From assembly GCF_013416775.1 (NCBI RefSeq), contig NZ_SZVI01000003.1, forward strand, positions 1-64,000: a DNA stretch of 64,000 nucleotides. Reading direction: 5' to 3'. Source of the DNA: Rhodoferax sp. BLA1. Lineage in GTDB: Bacteria; Pseudomonadota; Gammaproteobacteria; Burkholderiales; Burkholderiaceae_C. The notes under the pieces were generated by a model. It was not told the origin of the DNA, ran no database searches, and saw only the letters and a list, made by a program, of their open reading frames with translations. Numbering within the stretch: the stretch's first letter is position 1; the number at the start of each line of letters is the position of its first letter. Both the position numbers and the translations under genes were made by a program. Of the stretch, positions 62,573 through 64,000 are shown one piece after another.

Positions 62573-63193
62573 TCAAAATGCAATCACCCCACTGCGTCGC
62601 AGCAAATGGGCGTGTACCGCACCCGCCTTGAGATAACGGTAGACCTGCAGCTGGGCCGTTTGCAGCTGTTCATCGGTCCAGCGTTTGGGCGCTTCCAGAT
62701 ACACAAAACCTTGCTCGGTCACGGCTTGGCCTGCGGCCAGCACCGCTGCCTCAAACACATCCGAGTCAAACGGCGGGTCCAGAAAAATGGCGTCCAGGCT
62801 ATTGGGGCTGGCACGTTTGAGCGCAGACACACCGTCTGCACGTTCGATGTGCACCGTGTCGATCTTCAAATGGCTGGCCGTGCGTTTGAGCTGATCCACC
62901 AAGGCCGCGTCGTTTTCCACCAGCCGCACCTCTTTGGCACCACGCGAGACCGACTCGAAACCCAGCGCGCCAGTCCCCGCAAACGCGTCCAGGCAACGCC
63001 AGCCGCTCAGGTCCTGGCCGAGCCAGTTGAACAAGGTCTCGCGCACCCGGTCTGGTGTCGGGCGCAGTCCAGGTTTATCTGCGACCGGCAGTTTGCTGCG
63101 TTTGAACAAGCCCCCAATGATGCGAACCTCATGGCTTTGGACGGCGCGGGGACGCACAGGTTTGCGGTAGGGGGCGGGTGGGTCTTTTTTCAT
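62573..63193 (-). CDS. rsmD: 16S rRNA (guanine966-N2)-methyltransferase
   Basis: 206 residues. SAM-binding LDAFAGTGALGFESVSRGA and the catalytic AIFLDPPFD are clear, with RIIGGLFKRSKL near the N-terminus. It methylates G966 of 16S rRNA. It is 65 bp before coaD and downstream of the M16 peptidase gene. Confidence 0.95.
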   Translation of the reverse strand: MKKDPPAPYRKPVRPRAVQSHEVRIIGGLFKRSKLPVADKPGLRPTPDRVRETLFNWLGQDLSGWRCLDAFAGTGALGFESVSRGAKEVRLVENDAALVDQLKRTASHLKIDTVHIERADGVSALKRASPNSLDAIFLDPPFDSDVFEAAVLAAGQAVTEQGFVYLEAPKRWTDEQLQTAQLQVYRYLKAGAVHAHLLRRSGVIAF

Positions 63194-63259
63194 GGGTCAG
63201 GGTGGGGGGAATCAAAACAGTGCGGGCATGTTATCCGGTGTGGCCGGGCGTTTGACCTG

Positions 63260-64000
63260 TCAGCGGCCACCGAGTACCACGGTGACCATGCGATCAGGTT
63301 GTAGCTTGCGGGCAATCGCGGCTTGGATGTCGGCCACCGTCACTTTGTTGACCTGCTGCGTCCAGGTATCGAGGTAATTCAAGGGCAAATTGTTCCAGGC
63401 GATGTTGGCCACATTGCCCAGCAGCTTGCGGTTGCTGTCGATCAACAGTGCAAAACCACCCACCAGGTTGTCCTTGGCGGCCTGCAACTCGGCCTGGGTC
63501 GGCCCGTTGGTGACAAAATTGGACAACACCTCGCGCACCACCTTGACCGCCTCATCCGCCTGGTCAGGCCGGGTTTGCAGCCCAATGGTGAAGGCCCCGG
63601 CGTGTTGGCCCGGCGCAAAACCGCTGGACACGCTGTAGCTCAGGCCACGCTTTTCACGCACCTCGTGGGTCAGGCGCGAGACAAAACCACCGCCACCGAG
63701 GATGTAGTTGCCCACGGTGAGCGCGAAGTAATCCGGGTCGTCACGTTTGAAACCGGGCTGGCCGATCAGCACATGGGCCTGGGCCGAATCAAAGGCGATG
63801 CGCTGCTCGGACGGCCCCGTCAACGGCTGCACTTCGGCCACGGCGGGCAAGGGTGCGCAAGCTGCCTGCGTATCAACTGGCAACTTGCTCAGCAATTGCA
63901 TCACCAAGGCGTCAGCCTGCACCTGGTTGACCGCGCCCACCACCGTGACTTTGGCGCGGCAGGGGCGAATCATCTGGCGGTACAGCGCCTGCATGTCGGC
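63260..64000 (-). CDS. M16 family peptidase, C-terminal part (cut by the window)
   Basis: At least 244 residues of the C-terminal domain of a pitrilysin-type (M16) protein. Features: IAFDSAQAHVLIGQPGFKRDDPDYFALTV, NYILGGGGFVSRLTHEVREKRGLSYSV, and a terminal region MVTVVLGG. The HxxEH zinc site is N-terminal in these proteins and would lie outside the window if present. Inactive partner subunits of M16 heterodimers lack that site, so activity cannot be judged here. The frame has no stop before 64000. Confidence 0.85.
   Translation of the reverse strand, partial: ADMQALYRQMIRPCRAKVTVVGAVNQVQADALVMQLLSKLPVDTQAACAPLPAVAEVQPLTGPSEQRIAFDSAQAHVLIGQPGFKRDDPDYFALTVGNYILGGGGFVSRLTHEVREKRGLSYSVSSGFAPGQHAGAFTIGLQTRPDQADEAVKVVREVLSNFVTNGPTQAELQAAKDNLVGGFALLIDSNRKLLGNVANIAWNNLPLNYLDTWTQQVNKVTVADIQAAIARKLQPDRMVTVVLGGR

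Overview
The window is chromosomal DNA of a betaproteobacterium, most likely Comamonadaceae (Rhodoferax/Polaromonas-like). Several things point that way: high GC; the ureA-hupE-ureB-ureC-ureE-ureF-ureG order; the yicC-gmk-rpoZ-spoT and lolB-ispE-tRNA-Gln-prs-rplY-pth blocks; and a dispersed palindromic repeat (core AGCCCTT...AAGGGCT flanked by ATAGCT and GAGGC) that I recognise as typical of this family. About 62 genes are called and most of the window is densely coding. This assignment comes from reading the sequence, not from a database search.

Layout. 0-9 kb: GNAT, pirin, azoreductase with a divergent LysR regulator, a radical-SAM protein, a YitT membrane protein with a divergent Lrp regulator, a lipoprotein cytochrome c, threonine aldolase and a PAS chemoreceptor. 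9-14 kb: two tandem CHASE4-GGDEF diguanylate cyclases of equal length and an SGNH hydrolase with a PEP-CTERM tail. 14-24.5 kb: a nitrogen-related region. A LuxR-type response regulator overlaps a very large protein that joins an NCS1 permease, a nine-cysteine cluster, a histidine kinase and a receiver. This gene is divergent from the urease operon. Two short tandem ORFs that copy the UreA N-terminus (MELTPR) lie just before ureA. ureD is absent from the window. 24.5-30.6 kb: a receiver-TPR protein, a TAXI-TRAP transporter with its DUF1850 partner, and a CBS protein. 30.7-40 kb: hemW, a gene-free inverted-repeat element, rdgB, rph, a PP2C phosphatase/Ser-Thr kinase pair, then divergent yicC-gmk-rpoZ-spoT.

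40.1-46.3 kb: a 6.1 kb integrated element in a tRNA-Arg(ACG) gene, bounded by exact 76-bp direct repeats. It carries two XRE-like proteins, small coupled ORFs, a filamentous-phage-type replication initiator, a probable ssDNA-binding protein, a DUF3653-like protein, an excisionase-like protein and a tyrosine integrase. No coat, assembly (Zot) or adsorption genes were seen, so it looks like a replicating/integrating element without virion genes.

46.3-64 kb is housekeeping: tRNA-Arg and tRNA-Met/Ile(CAT), hrcA, nadK-recN-rapZ, mutM-dynamin-mutY in one direction, a TPR protein, lolB, ispE, tRNA-Gln, prs, rplY, pth, a small secreted protein, ferredoxin, a universal stress protein, coaD, rsmD, and a partial M16 peptidase cut by the window end. 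Copies of the dispersed repeat occur between genes and also inside coding sequence (recN, the signal peptides of lolB and the 60.7 kb protein, and the C-terminus of the DUF1850 protein).
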